Shown here: positions 35,133-48,929 of the stretch, piece by piece
Position numbering within the stretch: position 1 is the stretch's first letter
Layout: each line of letters opens with the position of its first letter
Assembly: GCF_020520425.1 (NCBI RefSeq)
Contig: NC_079491.1
Coordinates: 38,533,027-38,597,026 of the forward strand
Length of the DNA: 64,000 nucleotides
DNA from: Spinacia oleracea
Taxonomy: Eukaryota; Streptophyta; Magnoliopsida; Caryophyllales; Amaranthaceae
Direction of reading: 5' to 3'
Made by a program: the position numbers and the translations under genes
Notes under the pieces: model-generated
Told to the model about the DNA's origin: nothing
The model's database searches: none
The model's input: the letters and a program-made list of their open reading frames with translations, nothing else

Positions 35133-36470
35133 TCTATACTAATATATTAAAAAGTGTTGCTAAAAACGTCTATGTGCCATGTAAAACTCTCCCCTTTATG
35201 TCATGTCATCCACTCGCCACCAAGGTTATGGCATGCCATTGACAACCAAAATATTTACAATAAGGTTCAAACATCAGACCTCAAGTTTTAGAATAAATCT
35301 CATTATCATATTAACCAACCAATAATTGTTATTTATCTATGAACATTAGTTTATAAATACATGTTAACATGAAGTATAAAACAACTAAATCTTTATATTA
35401 CCTTTTATTTTTTGCGGACTATATTGCAATAAAAAAATAATTAAAGTAAAGCCATGAATTTAACATAATGTCATAAGTCTCATAAGCATCAACTATAGAA
35501 ATGTCCTTTCTGTATGTACTTTAGTGTTTATTTTAGTTCCGCTAGAAAATAAGTTAATTAAATTATAAGATGATCTAATTGAAAAATTACTTAATATGAT
35601 AAATGACTTGGTGTACCTATGTAGGTGACAAACTTAATGAATCTTTTTACTTTACGAATAATGTACTTTGGTCAAATATGGAGCTCAAGAAATTAAAAGT
35701 AGCATACTAGCAACTGATACATAGCCTTAACCACACACTGGTTTAGAAACAAAAGCAGCGTATATGTTAATGATGTTTGCTCCACACTACGGATATTCTT
35801 GTCTTAAATTTAAATTTATTTTCATCTAAAATTATGAGTTAGGAAAAAAATATGACGGAATAAAATTGGACCATATTTTGTAAGATACCCAATTGGCGTA
35901 TCCAATTTCAATTTTACAACTCTGCTAGAGGATAAAACATATCGATATCAATTCAAAATTCAATTCCCCCTTATTCGTTGTTTCCCTGTCAGTATTACAT
36001 GAATACATGAACATCTCTCTTGTATTCTTGGAAACTTAATTGGTACTTGTAAGTTCATTTTTTCTAGATGTATGATTACTGATATTGCATTACACAAATT
36101 CTTATTTACAAGGGTTGTACAATAAATATTGTACACCGAAGTAAAAGTTAACTCAAAATGCTTAAAAGTTGAGGTTATATATGTAAAAGTTATCTTTTTT
36201 TAGTGATAAATTTTTTCATTTTAATAAAACTTATTTCTTCAAAATCACTAATAATGTATAAAATTAATCATTTAACCCTTTAAAATGTTTATCTATCACC
36301 TTTTTTTTTACTAATATAAAAGTTAATCAAAACTAAGTTAAAGTTACAAAAAAATGGGTAAAAGTTATCTTGGTGCACAATAAATTTATTGTACACCTTG
36401 TACGCGCAAGACCTTTTGATTGCATTACTTGGCAGTTGGCACTCGTCATTGCCAATCAACATTTTATTCA
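35133..36470 (+). mobile_element. 5' portion of a second Helitron
   Basis: Starts TCTATACTAATATATTAAAA immediately after the previous Helitron's CTAA, the standard TC start after an A. No matching CTRR end was found before the next element, so the right edge is uncertain. The segment is AT-rich without a gene. Confidence 0.5.
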
Positions 36471-36471
36471 T

Positions 36472-36784
36472 GTGGGCGAGGGGGTCGAAAAATGAGATGT
36501 AATTTTCAGATGCACAACCTTTTTTTTTGTAAAAATGGATTGCGTATTATCATTGATTGTCTTATTTATTCTCTCATCTCGTGGCAATCTATTAAGTTAA
36601 AAGATTAGTCTGGGTGGCCATAGCCTCCTTCCACTAGATCGTGGAGACGTCATTCAGTTTTTCTTCCGTTCTCAGAGAAAACTGACAAAAACCCGATCAT
36701 TATGGTACAAGAGTAATACAGGAGTGTCATAAAGGTTCAGTTACTTGATGAATTACAATAAGCTCAGGTACTTGATCACAATAG
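36472..36784 (+). mobile_element. Tat-like gypsy LTR fragment, left part
   Basis: Degenerate copy of the LTR at 18536: 'gggggtcgaaaaa', 'cattcagttttt', 'aaaactgacaaaa' and 'cccg' occur in the same order. It is interrupted at 36790 by another element and resumes at 45524. Confidence 0.6.
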
Positions 36785-36789
36785 CCATT

Positions 36790-37641
36790 TGTTGTAATAA
36801 TTGGGTTTTCAAGGCAAATACTAGAATAAGAATAAGAACGAGTTTAGGAAATCGTTGCGCCGTGGTAACCAAACCACTGCCTTGAAAACGAGATTCGGTG
36901 CAACCGGGGTGCAAAATTGTATCCACCGATTCGTTCCTTAAGGTTTACACAACTCTCAACACACAAAGGCACTTTTGGGTGATGAGATGGAGCCACATAA
37001 ACTTATGCCCAAAAGAATAAGAAGGAAAAGGTTTGAAGAGATACGAATATTCATGACTTAATCATGAACCAAAATTCTTCCATCCAAAACAAAAGGGAAA
37101 GGAGGAGGAGAGGAAGAGATCAATATATGTGTGTACAACAACTCAGAAAATGAAGAGTACTTATAGGATTTGTGGAGGAGACAAAACTATCCAAAGAAAT
37201 CAAAGGTGTCAAAGGAATTCAATGATATTAATCAACCATAAACCCATGATAATGAAGAGTTGATAACCCCCATAATCAAGAGAAATAATGGACCAACTTA
37301 ATCATCATAATCAGAATGGTAATTGTCCATAAATAATACTTAAAAGGTTATCATAAAGGAGGAATCCAAAGAGAAGATCAAAAACGGAAAACACCAAGAA
37401 CCGATCTCGAAACCTGCCGGTTTTTCAAAACCGGCCGGTTTTCGGTTCACTTCAAGAAATGCCTTTTAAGTCCGATTTTCAACTTACGCTCGAAACCTGC
37501 CGGTTTTGGAAAACCTGGCAGGCAGGTTTTAAGAAACCTGCCGGTTTTCCAAAACCTGGCAGGCAGGTTTTGAGAAACCTGCCGGTTTTCCAAAACCTGG
37601 CAGGCAGGTTTTGAGCGCTTTTCCATCTTTAAGTTCCAACA
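36790..37641 (-). repeat. 3' LTR of the LARD-like element (852 bp)
   Basis: Longer than its partner by 82 bases, which are two extra copies of a 41-bp palindromic unit at 37492-37614. Confidence 0.85.
37492..37614. repeat. Three 41-bp palindromic tandem units
   Basis: Units at 37492, 37533 and 37574. Each is an inverted repeat: AAACCTGCC outside with GGCAGGTTT, and GGTTTT inside with AAAACC. The partner LTR has one unit, at 45451-45491. Confidence 0.9.
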
Positions 37642-40600
37642 ACCCCCCACTAAAGATGAGAAAAGATACCAAATGAAAGAGGAAGATATTGGGCATAAGA
37701 GGAGCTTAATACATAACACTTGGTGTTACATAGAGTAAATTGAAACCAAATGCTTAGTGAAGTGAATTATGACTTACAAACCCAAGGGTGGACGAACCTT
37801 GAAACCCTCAAGTCCTTGATCAAAGAGTGGACAAACTTGAAACTCTAAGATTTAAGTCACGCCCCCACAACACATAGCTCACTCCAAAGATTATGTGGAC
37901 TCCGCAAAGTGTACGCGTTTTAAGCCATGCGTTTACCTTAGTTCTCATGGAAGCTCTAGGAAACTGCCCAAGTTTCCATAGAAGATGGCGAGTCTTCACA
38001 ACCACGAAGGTGAATCCTCAAGTGCTTCTCAAAATAGCACTTAGTCAATAGGGTTAAATTATGTTCACTTTTAGTGAACCATCAAGAGCTACCTCGTAGC
38101 TATATTAACCCCCACAAGACCATAGATTCATTAAAAACATAATATAATGTTCAACCTCTCAAATAATTTGGTTGGTGAATCCACAAGTTGAATGCGTCCA
38201 TTTCAATATGTTAGATTCATTAAGAGTTTATACAACTCAACCCTCATACAAGCGGTGGTTCTCTTTAAAGTGCATCTCAACTAACACTCTACCATTAAGA
38301 GTTCAAAGACTCAACCTCATTCAAGCATTACAACACATGCCATAGGGATAAGCAAGTAATGCTTATTACTTTACTCAAATGGGCATGAAGCCTATCCCCC
38401 TCGACATTTCAACCATCAAGGATCATTACATGTCCCAATTTAATCTTCGTACCATAGTGCATAGCGTACCTTGCATTAAGATTTTCCGTTAGAAAGTATA
38501 ACCATAAGCAAGGACATTTAAATGGTATATGCTCACTCAAAAGCACACATGGTAAAGAAATCATAAGATGCTTTGTTCTTGGTTCAACTAACACCAATTA
38601 AATTTGATGGGACAATTTTGTAAAACTCAATTTTACAAAAAGTTCTTCATAAAGTATGATCCTCAAATCAACATAGCCACTTTAGTGAAAGCACTTCATC
38701 AATATCAAACTTCTATAATTTGCATCGAAAACTTCAAAGTGACATACTTTGAAAACATAGCAAATAAATACCATTCGACCTTATCCATGATACCTTTAAA
38801 ATGAAGCAAACCCTCGTTCACTAAAAATTTGTGAAATTAAAAACAACTCAATTATTTCACAGAAAATTCACAAATAATAGCTATGTCAAAATACCAACAA
38901 TACATATCATTATCATAGCGGAAAACATATTAGCGTACACAACCTAAATCATGTTTTAGGTCCTTTTAAAGGTTGATGCTAAAAATTACATTCCACACAT
39001 ACCCACAAATGATATGACTTTATATTTCCACAAATCTTCTCAAAAATTAAGAAAATGACTTACTATGAAAACCAAACATTTGTTTTCATATATTACTCAA
39101 AACCATTTACTTAAATAACACTTTCAACTTTCAAGGGAGAAGCCATAGAATTCAATGAAGGTTTAAAACTCAATATTCAACATGTGATGTAAATATAACT
39201 GGAGCACATCATCCACATATCGAGTAAAATAACGACACATAATTATCACCTTGGAAAAATAAGAATTGAAATTCTCCACCCAAGTTATTAATCTAAACAA
39301 CTATGAGAATTCAAATTCTACACAATCAATATGCATCAAGATATCGATAAGGTACATGTACCATTACAATGGTGATAACTCCAACACACATAATGAATTC
39401 CATAAACACATAATTCTTATCCTCAAGCATGGGAACTCATCACTCATGGTTTTACCACTTAAAACAATCACTTTACATACCTATGATATAAGAGCATGCA
39501 ATATAGGAATGAAAATTAAACTGCTCAAAAATCTAAGTGATATAAAACTTGTTCCCAAAATAATAAGAATAAGAAAATCTCACTCCCTTACGTTGATAAG
39601 GTTCTCCCAATTCAAGTATAGCCTTGAAACTCCTAATAACCATCCGGTGAATAGTCATCAAACCCTTTCAAGAAAACGTCTAGATATTCATATTCCTTAG
39701 GTAGGTTGCGAAACTCACAAGTAAGCTTAACTTACTCCCAAAAGCTTCCCCTCAAAGGTTAACGACAAAAAGTCTCCATTGACGAATCACGGAATTAAGG
39801 TCTTACTCATAGGAATTGAAAACACAACACAAATTCAAGGCATACATAAAAACGTCCTTTAGCATAACGGACAATTCTCATGCCTTGAAAACTCTAACTT
39901 CAAGTCTCTTCTAAATTCAACTTGTTCACTACTAACAAAAGAATTAGAAGAAAATAGAACAATCAAGCAAGAGACACTTTAAATCCAACATGCATAGCCA
40001 AACAATTAATTGCATCATGCACAAACATGCTAAAAGAAGAATTACCGTTAAAATGAGAATACTCAAAAAAATACATACCAAAACTCATCAATAAGATGAA
40101 CATCCCAAGAAGTCATGGAATTACATGCATAATAAAAAGAGTACACTCAAATAATACAAGGACCAAGAAAACAACTCCAACATTGAATTATTAGGCACTT
40201 CCCATATAGTGGACTTAAAAGTCTCTTTTACATGACACCTAAAAATTTTGAATCTCGAATATTTGGACTTACAACCACTTTCCAAAAAACACCGGGGTCT
40301 AAAGGTTTGCCAAGAGAAACTCTCAAAGATACATGAGCATACAAAACAACTCCCACATGGAAATAATAAGCCCAAAAATTAAGATCATAAAATGATCACT
40401 CAACAAGGTTAAACTATGAGAAATGCCATAATAAAATTATGTACTCAACAATTCCCATAAAACCATTTTAAGATCAATAAACCCTTAAAACTCAAGTCTC
40501 AAAACTTTTGGCCAACTTTAATGAAATTCCAACACCAACACAAATAAAAAGGCTATTTAGTCTCAACCATAGAAAATTCATTAAACAACACCATACCAAT

Positions 40601-41175
40601 CATGACAAGATTAATAGTCAAATTCCCAAAAGTGTAGTGACTCGAATAATCAGGTATACATCCAAGGAAAATATTATACGTAAAAACTCACTCAACATAT
40701 TCCAAGGAAAAGGGTTAACATAGTTTGCTTCCACAAACTCAAACACTTATGTTCTAGGGGGTCATCACAAGCTTATGATAGCTTGCTCCAATGGGTACAC
40801 AAAAAACTCCAAGGAATTAAATATGCATATTTCCAACAATGCATAAGAAACCATGAAGTTACATACCCAATATTCATGGTAATAAACAAGAACTTGGAAT
40901 CATACGTATACACCAATATTACTATGACAAGTTAGCGCTTGAAATGACAACGTACAAGGCTAATAATCTAATCACTATTAGAATAAAACTACTTACTAAA
41001 TACCCTTAGTAAAGCAAGTATATACACAAAGTCACAAGCCCAAAATTCCTCTACCAAGGAAAATATGACAATGCACAAATAATTCACATTAGTCTTTAAA
41101 AGACTAAAAACATAACTCTAATAAAACTAAGGTCTCCTCATGAAATTAAACATGCATGAAACCAAAGTAAACTAT

Positions 41176-44112
41176 TGTAATCCCCCATAAATTTATAAAT
41201 TTTATTAATATATTTTAACGTATATTATTTATATTTAAATAGAATTTATGAATTTTAGTAATAAATATATAATTAATTTTAAGTACGTTCTAAATATTTA
41301 ATTATTTTGAACTTTATTATATTTATATAATTAATGTATATTTAATTCTATTTAAATATATTCTAAATATTTTAACGTTTGTGCAATCAAGAATAATTTT
41401 AGAATTTTATGTTGAAAAGAATTTGAATTAGGAAAACCCGTTGAATTCGGAAAAACTATCCTATTCGATTTTTGATTCAAACACTAAAACTCAAATCCTA
41501 ATTCTAGCCCATTTTGCAAAGCCCAAACCATTAGCCCAAACAAATCCTCCTTTCCTACCTCTAATTCACGTGAACCAACACCCCTTCACTATTCACGTAA
41601 AGAAATAAGAACCCTCAAAATTTTCCTCCTCCCTCACACTGCCGTTTCTCTCTCCTTCACGTTCGTTGCTTCTGTCAGCCGCCGGACCTCCATCTCTGCC
41701 GCCGCCGGTAAGTTACCCCCCTCTCCCTCGACCGTCTTCTTCGTCGTCCTCTTCCTTCTCTGTTTCTTACTTCTTCTTGCGTATTTCTCTCCTCCTTAAT
41801 GTCCTGTTTTCTTGCACAGCCACCAAAGCCGCCGCACCACCGCCCATCTCCCCCGTCGCGCTGCACTGCCGCCGGCGAGGCTCGTCTTCCGTCTCCCTCT
41901 CGTTTGTCTCTCCTCTTTTCGCCTTTTGCTCGTTGCTAGGTGCCCTTCTTTCGCAAGCAACCAACGCCGTCGCGACCCACCTGTACCACCATCTGCGGTG
42001 TCCATCCTCCGTGGCCGCGCCTCCCTATCTACTGCCGCCGCCCTTGTCCGCCGGCCAGCACTCATCCCCTCCTTTCATTGGTTATTTCTTAAATCCTAAG
42101 TAACTAATTATTTTAATTATAGTATGATAATTTAAATCATGTTCTTGAATTAAATTTATTAATCTTTATAGTTAAATTATAATTTTCAGATTTGGTGTTG
42201 ATGTTATAAATTAATTATTTTCAGTTTTTGGTTGATTAATATATAAGTTAGGGTTTTAATTAGTTCAGTGATTTAATTGATGATTATTGAATGAAAATTT
42301 TAAGTTATTATGATTAAATTATATTTTCAGATTATATATTATGTTTAAATAATAAATTCAATCTTCAGATTATGCGATTGCATTGAAATAATGATTTTTA
42401 ATTATTAAAGCATGAATTTTTAAGGTTTTAATAGTTTTAAAATCATGGTATGATGTTTATGAGTTATTAAGGTTATTGTTTTTATGATTTTAAGCATATT
42501 AATTATGGTTTGGCGAAGTTTTAAACTATTTTATATTGCTGGAATTTTAAAAAGGGATGCTTTATTGGAGTTTGTGGTAATTGGTGATCATTAGTGTAGT
42601 AATCACTATTCTAGGAAGTTAATTAATTAAGTTTCGATGTTGGGGAGTGTTCTAAATATGTTTAGGATGTGTTTAGAGTACGTTAGTGTTGCTGTAAATT
42701 ATTAGGAATTGATGTGGGTACGTTTCTTGATTATTTTAGGCGGAGAATTCTTTGTGGGCGACTTTTGAATTCGTTAAAGTGGCCTATCAGTTTGTTTACA
42801 CAAGGTACGTACATACCTGTGTGCTTGGATGTGTGTTGTGTTGAGAATATGATGAATATATTTATGAACTTGCTTATGTTGGAATTTCATGTTCAATGTC
42901 GTTGAATTAATGCGTTGAGCATATAACTTGGTTTATAAGAATTGAATCATGTTAGCATGGAACTTGCTTATGTTGGTTTTGGGGAACTTTATGTTATTTA
43001 ATATTGGTTTAGATCTTTATTGATCGTTGTTCCTCTTTAGATTTTCACTACTTTATAAGGGCCGAGGACCTTGTTTGGTAGTCGAACCTTATACCTAATA
43101 AAGGTTTTTAAATATGGATAAAGGAAGGATTAAAATAGTTGGAATTGGCTCTTGGTTGAACGTTGTGATCACTTGTTTAATTCAAAGATAAAAGAAGTTG
43201 TGTTTACTTGTTGAATATAATATTTATGTTTGATGAGTCATAACCAAGTATTAAAAGTTAAGTCATGTAAAGTAAAAATGAGTAGCAATAGCTTTAGACT
43301 GTGCACGTCTAAAGTGACGGACAATCAGGAGTTGGGGTCATGGGTAGCCTATGGCTTTTTCTGGGGCCGGATTGATCACCGGTTCTATTTTTATTTAAAA
43401 GTCCCTCAATATCGCAGGTCATTGGGGTTCACGGAGTCACGCCCGTACCTCGTCTTCCTTAGTGAAGAAGAAGAAGTTTCTAGTAGACAACTCAGTCCAT
43501 TGACTATTTCAATTAAAATAATGTTAATGATACAAAGGTCTAGTTCAGTCAAATATAGTTTTCAAGTCAATATAATTTGATTATCCTTGCTTATGTTTTA
43601 TTTAGTACCATGTTAGGATTGTTCGTTTAATAGAATCATGTTAGGATTATTATTGATTTAGTATGTAGTACTCAGCTTTGCTGATTACGTGCTTTGCTTG
43701 TGCATGTTGATCATGGCTATGCCTTATTGATCCTGTGATGACCCAATCTTTGGTGAGCAGTCTCTAAGGATCAATAAGCATTGTCCATCTGCAGGTTTGA
43801 AGATGATGCATCATTGGGATCGGGATTAGAGAGCTTGTATTTAGTTTTGTCTTGCTATGTTATTTGGGTTTAACATTGGGACTTTAAACTTATCGTACTA
43901 TTTATATTTCCTTATTTTCGTTGGTTGATTTTTGGGATTAAACCTGTAATCGATTATTTATAAACCTAAAGTTAGTTTTATGTTTTCCGCTGCAAAATTC
44001 TGAATAAGCCGTTACGTTTTCACACGGGCGATAATGCCTTGATAATTCTCTATAGATATATTTATAAAAAAAAAGGTTGTTTTAGAAAAAGGAGAATTGT
44101 CGGGGTGTTACA
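41176..44112 (+). mobile_element. Gypsy solo LTR (2,937 bp)
   Basis: Starts TGTAATCCCCC, ends GGGGTGTTACA, flanked by the perfect duplication ACTAT (41171-41175, 44113-44117). A GC-rich island lies at about 41640-42080 and a splice-donor-like AAG|GTACGT at 42804/42805. It aligns with the solo LTR at 52941 for most of its length. No internal sequence. Inserted inside the LARD-like element. Confidence 0.88.
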
Positions 44113-44748
44113 ACTATAGAGTGCAATAACATGTTCATACATCATAAATAATTCAAATACTCTACTTTCTAGTAATCATTCCAACAAACATCATTTGACA
44201 ATATAAAAATCAATTTTAATATTGTCATCTTCACAAAATATAATTTGTTGAAGTGACTATTAGAAATGAACATGTTAGAATAATATCTTATTAAAAGAAG
44301 TAGTTTAGATTGAACCTCCCTTGATATTAAATCAAGTATGTGTATTGTAAGACATTCCAAAATCTTCAATCAATCCTCCATCACGATATCATGACCACCA
44401 TTCATCAATCAGCTTCTTCCAAGACGTTACTTTTGACTTTCCGTATCCAGAAAAATCAGGTTCGTTGTTGAAGTTGTAACTGACGATCGAGATCATCCAA
44501 TGATAATCCGACCGTTTAAAATCAAGCTCAAGATGTCCCGGATATTTTTTCAAAATTTCAGGACAATCGGACCACAAATGACCCTCGATCCGGATCAATC
44601 TTTGAGACTGCTCCCAGAAAAACGTGAATGAAAAACATCTTTGGAAACCCTCTAAATTCCCTTTATCTTTCACTCAAACTCACAAATAAAAATTTCCTCA
44701 AAAATCATAAGAAGTATTTAGCCATTGAAATATATCTCATTTTCAAAT

Positions 44749-45518
44749 TGTTGTAATAATTGGGTTTTCAAGGCAAATACTAGAATAAGAATAAGAACGA
44801 GTTTAGGAAATCGTTGCGCCGTGGTAACCAAACCACTGCCTTGAAAACGAGATTCGGTGCAACCGGAGTGCACAATTGTATCCACCGATTCGTTCCCTAA
44901 GGTTTACACAACTCTCAACACACAAAGGCACTTTTGGGTGATGAGATGGAGCCACATAAACTTATGCCCAAAAGAATAAGAAGGAAAAGGTTTGAAGAGA
45001 TACGAATATTCATGACTTAATCATGAACCAAAATTCTTCCATCCAAAACAAAAGGGAAAGGAGGAGGAGAGGAAGAGATCAATATATGTGTGTACAACAA
45101 CTCAGAAAATGAAGAGTACTTATAGGATTTGTGGAGGAGACAAAACAATCCAAAGAAATCAAAGGTTTCAAAGGAATTCAATGATATTAATCAACCATAA
45201 ACCCATGATAATGAAGAGTTGATAACCCCCATAATCAAGAGAAATAATGGACCAACTTAATCACCATAATCAGAATGGTAATTGTCCATAAATAATACTT
45301 AAAAGGTTATCATAAAGGAGGAATCCAAAGAGAAGATAAAAAACTGACAACACCAAGAACCGATCTCGAAACCTGCCGGTTTTCCAAAATCGGCCGGTTT
45401 TCGGTTCACTTCAAGAAATGCCTTTTAAGTCCGATTTTCAACTTACGCTCGAAACCTGTCGGTTTTGGAAAACCTGGCAGGCAGGTTTTGAGCGCTTTTC
45501 CATCTTTAAATTCCAACA
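44749..45518 (-). repeat. 5' LTR of the LARD-like element (770 bp)
   Basis: Matches 36790-37641 apart from scattered substitutions and the missing two 41-bp units. Confidence 0.85.
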
Positions 45519-45523
45519 CCATT

Positions 45524-45970
45524 GGTTCCCTTGTGATCCCGAATGAAGATTTCCCAAGATACATCCGTAGTGTAAAGATTGGGGTTCGGGGGTACGTTTA
45601 CTAATACGGGGAGTGTCAAGCATTAGCCCATACGTCGGTCCTTACTAGTCTAAAGCATCGTAACGAATAACGGGATAAGGGACATGCGCTATAACTACAT
45701 TGCTAATCTGAGTTACGTTGATTTTAATGCACAGCTAATTGTCTAAATAATATGTCGAAAGATTATTTAGATTAATTCAAGGTACTTAGCAAGATCCAAT
45801 TTGTCCAAAATATCTTATTAGGCAAGATTAATATAACCGGATTATGTGAACAGTTTATAAGGGGTGATGAAAGAGATTAAAATATTATGCACGTTACAAT
45901 ATAATTTTGACTGTATTGTGATACTCAGGAACAATTACCACTTTTCCTAGCTTGATCTCCTTTTTGGCAT
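45524..45970 (+). mobile_element. Tat-like gypsy LTR fragment, right part
   Basis: Continues the fragment at 36472: 'ggttcccttgtgatcccg', 'gggttcggggg', 'gggacatgcg' and 'aatctgagtt' match the solo LTR at 18536 in order. It fades out near 45970. Confidence 0.6.
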
Positions 45971-46690
45971 GGAGCTCCCTGGTGGCTGACCAATTGGTCC
46001 CAAGTCTTAGCTTAATTCCTCCAGTGTATCCCCGATGTATTAAAAAAATTACTTTGTTTCACAAAATTTACAAGTATCTACTAAGTTTAAAAAATACAAT
46101 AATACCTTATTTTATCACAAGTATATTAAATTTCACCTAATGGCTACGTTAAAGTCATAGTTATTAACCCCTAATAAACTTATATAAGTAACCCTAATTC
46201 TTAAACCCCACGTAACCACCCATCTTAATTACCATCCACCATAGTATCCATGAGTCTGTTGGCGCCACGAGCGCCTTAGCCTATACCCATTCGCTCCCCA
46301 ACCTCCTTTTCAACCACCATCGGCGCCCTTTCCCTTGTCGTTCGGTGCCGCCGCCACTCACTTGTGCCCCCGCCTTCTCTTTCTCTTTCTTAACCGAGTC
46401 TGTTGCCCCAGACCACGACCATCACCGAAAATTTTCAGGTAGGGAAAAGAATCAAACTGGGGAGGATAGGATAGGATTACTAATGCTTTCGGTCAATGAA
46501 AAATAAGATTTCTATTTTATTTTTGAGTTAAAAAAATCAACTACCACATAGATAATTAATTAGATGACATGTGGATATATTTAAATGCAAACAAAGGTTT
46601 TGAGGTCAGAGTTTACAATTCCACTTGCATGGACCCGGTCCACCCACATAATTAGCGTGGACCAGGTTAATTAGGTAATTTTCCTGCGCC
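45971..46690. other. Unresolved repeat-like DNA
   Basis: A moderately GC-rich block at 46255-46440 recalls the leader islands of the gypsy LTRs, but no ends or duplication were found. No gene. Confidence 0.3.
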
Positions 46691-46700
46691 GATTAGGATG

Positions 46701-46771
46701 ATATATATCGTTTGATTTCACGTGATCAAAAAAACCAGAAAACGCGCGACCCAATTTTGAACTAAACCCTA
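46701..46771 (+). promoter_or_regulatory. Promoter elements before the FAR1-like pseudogene
   Basis: ATATATAT at 46701, then the telo-box AAACCCTA at 46764-46771 in a short CT-rich leader ending at ATG 46818. Confidence 0.4.
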
Positions 46772-47059
46772 AAATATCTTTCTCCTCCAACAGCTTCTCT
46801 CTCTTCGAGTTTCAACAATGGAGGACGATTTAATCGATCTGAATATCGATTTAAATCGCGCAATAGAAGAAGAAATGTATAATTATGAAGGTAATATTCT
46901 AATCCTAGTAACTACGAAGAATTATAGTAACTTTAATACTGATTGCGTAATTATTGTTTTTTTAGAAAATTTAGAGAATCATAGAGAAGTATACGACGTT
47001 GAAGATGAAAGCACATCTCAGCAAGTTATGGTTGCAGATCATTGTACTGAAGAAGGTAT

Positions 47060-47860
47060 GATATAGTATATCTTAATAAATATATAGTAACTGTTACGTT
47101 GATATAGTTATTCTCTTATTTAATATAGATGCTATAATAGTGTATACACATTAAAATATTATAATTGCAGTAGAGTAACTATAACGTATAAAGAGCAACT
47201 ATATTTATAGTACAGTAACTATAACATATAAAGAAGAACTGTATACTATAGAGTAACTATCACATATACACAGGAGTTATATTAACTGTAGAGTAACTAT
47301 AACATATAGACACTATCTATATAAAATGAAGAGTAACTATCACATATAAACACAAACAATATTAAGTATAGAGTATAACATATAAAGAGAACTATATTTA
47401 TAGTAAAGTAACTATAACTTATAAACAATAACTATATTAACGGTAGAGTAACTATCTCATAAAGGAAGAAACTATATTAGAAAGAAACTATATTTATAGT
47501 ACAGTAAATATAACATATAAAGAGGAACTATATTTACTGTAGAGTAACTATCACATATACACAGGACTTATAGTAACTGTAGAGAAACTATAACATATAA
47601 ACACTAACTATATAAAATGAAGAGTAACTATTACATATAAGCACAAACAATATTAACTGTAGAGTAACTATAACATGTAAAGAGGATTATATTTATAGTA
47701 AAGTAACTATAACATATAAAAAGTAACTATATTAAATAAAAAATAACTATTATATATAAACAGTAACTTTATTAACTGTAGATTAATTATAACATAAAAA
47801 GAGAAACTATATTTATAGTAGAGTAACTATAACTTATAAAGAATTACTAAGCTAATACTT
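47060..47860 (+). repeat. Intron filled with 'agagtaactata' repeats
   Basis: About 800 bases made of irregular 40-60-base units built on 'gagtaactataacatataaa' plus 'gaactatatttatagta'. It fills intron 2 of the FAR1-like pseudogene. Confidence 0.8.
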
Positions 47861-48929
47861 GTATCTGTACAGGTTCAATAATACATTCAATTGATACAAA
47901 CCACAACATCTTTGAAAATCCAAATAATGAGCAACAACAAAACATTGATAAAGAATTAGTTGGCAATTTAATTGGAGAAGCAAGGAAAACAACCGATGAG
48001 ATTTATGATCTATATTGCAAACATGCTGCTATTATTGGTTTTAGTGTACGAAAAGGGAAGAATAGATATAAAGAAGGAACCACTGTTGTTAATGGAAAAT
48101 ACTTCTAATGCTCTGCTGCTGGAATAAGAGACACTCCTAAAAACAAAGAACTCAAAAATGAAGATGATCAATCAGATGGAAAGAAGAAAGAAAGGAGAAG
48201 GAGAGTGATGATAACAAGAACAAAATATGAAGCTCAGATATTTGCAAAGAAGAATGAGAATGGAGATTTTGAAATAGAAAAGCATGTAGTGGTTCATAAT
48301 CACCCATTGACAAGAGAAATAAGTAATTATCTCCACCGATCGGAACGACAAATGACAGAGCCTAAACAAGAAGCTATTGAGGCAATGTCAGAACGTAGTC
48401 TAAGACCAATGGAGTCTTATAGATATATGTTAACAGAAACTGGTGGAGAAGACGATGTAGGTCATACGATGATTGATCATCTAAACTACTTCTACAAGTT
48501 AAAAATGAAGCAAATTGATGGCAAGGATTCACAAACACTAGTGAACAAACGGTATGACTTACAATCAATAGATCCTGAGTTCTTTTTCAGATTAAGACTC
48601 AATGATGAAGGAAAAGTTGAGTGTCTATTTTGGAGGGATTCAATGATGAGAGAAGATTACAAAATATATGGAGATGTTCTAGTTTTTGATACTACATTCA
48701 GAACAAATAAGTACAATCTCACATGTGCTCCATTTGTTGGTATCAATAACCATTGGAAAAACACAATGTTTGTTTGTGCTTTCATTGGGGATGAAACCAC
48801 TGATTCTTTCGTTTGGGTGTTTGAAACTTTTCTGAAGGCTATGGTAGGAAAGCACCCTGTATCAATTTTCACTGATCAAGATGCAACTATTGCTACTGGA
48901 ATAGAACATGTACCTCTTCATATATTATA

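Larger units (their letters stand above)
36790..45518 (-). mobile_element. Noncoding LTR retrotransposon (LARD-like), 8.7 kb
   Basis: Bounded by the perfect target duplication CCATT (36785-36789, 45519-45523), with LTRs TGTTGTAATAATTGGG...TTCCAACA at both ends. A purine tract (AGTGGGGGGTT on the minus strand, 37642-37653) makes the element minus. About 3.5 kb of internal DNA on the left and 0.6 kb on the right carry no gag or pol; the many short ORFs look random. No iMet primer site is visible next to the right LTR. A 95-codon open stretch at 44389-44673 (minus, GTG start) near the 5' end resembles no known protein. A gypsy solo LTR sits inside at 41176-44112. By eye there are about a dozen substitutions between the LTRs. 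Confidence 0.75.

Noticed and set aside
39266..39700. A 144-codon plus-strand ORF in the LARD-like element
   Set aside because: AT-rich, no recognisable domain, and opposite to the element's orientation.
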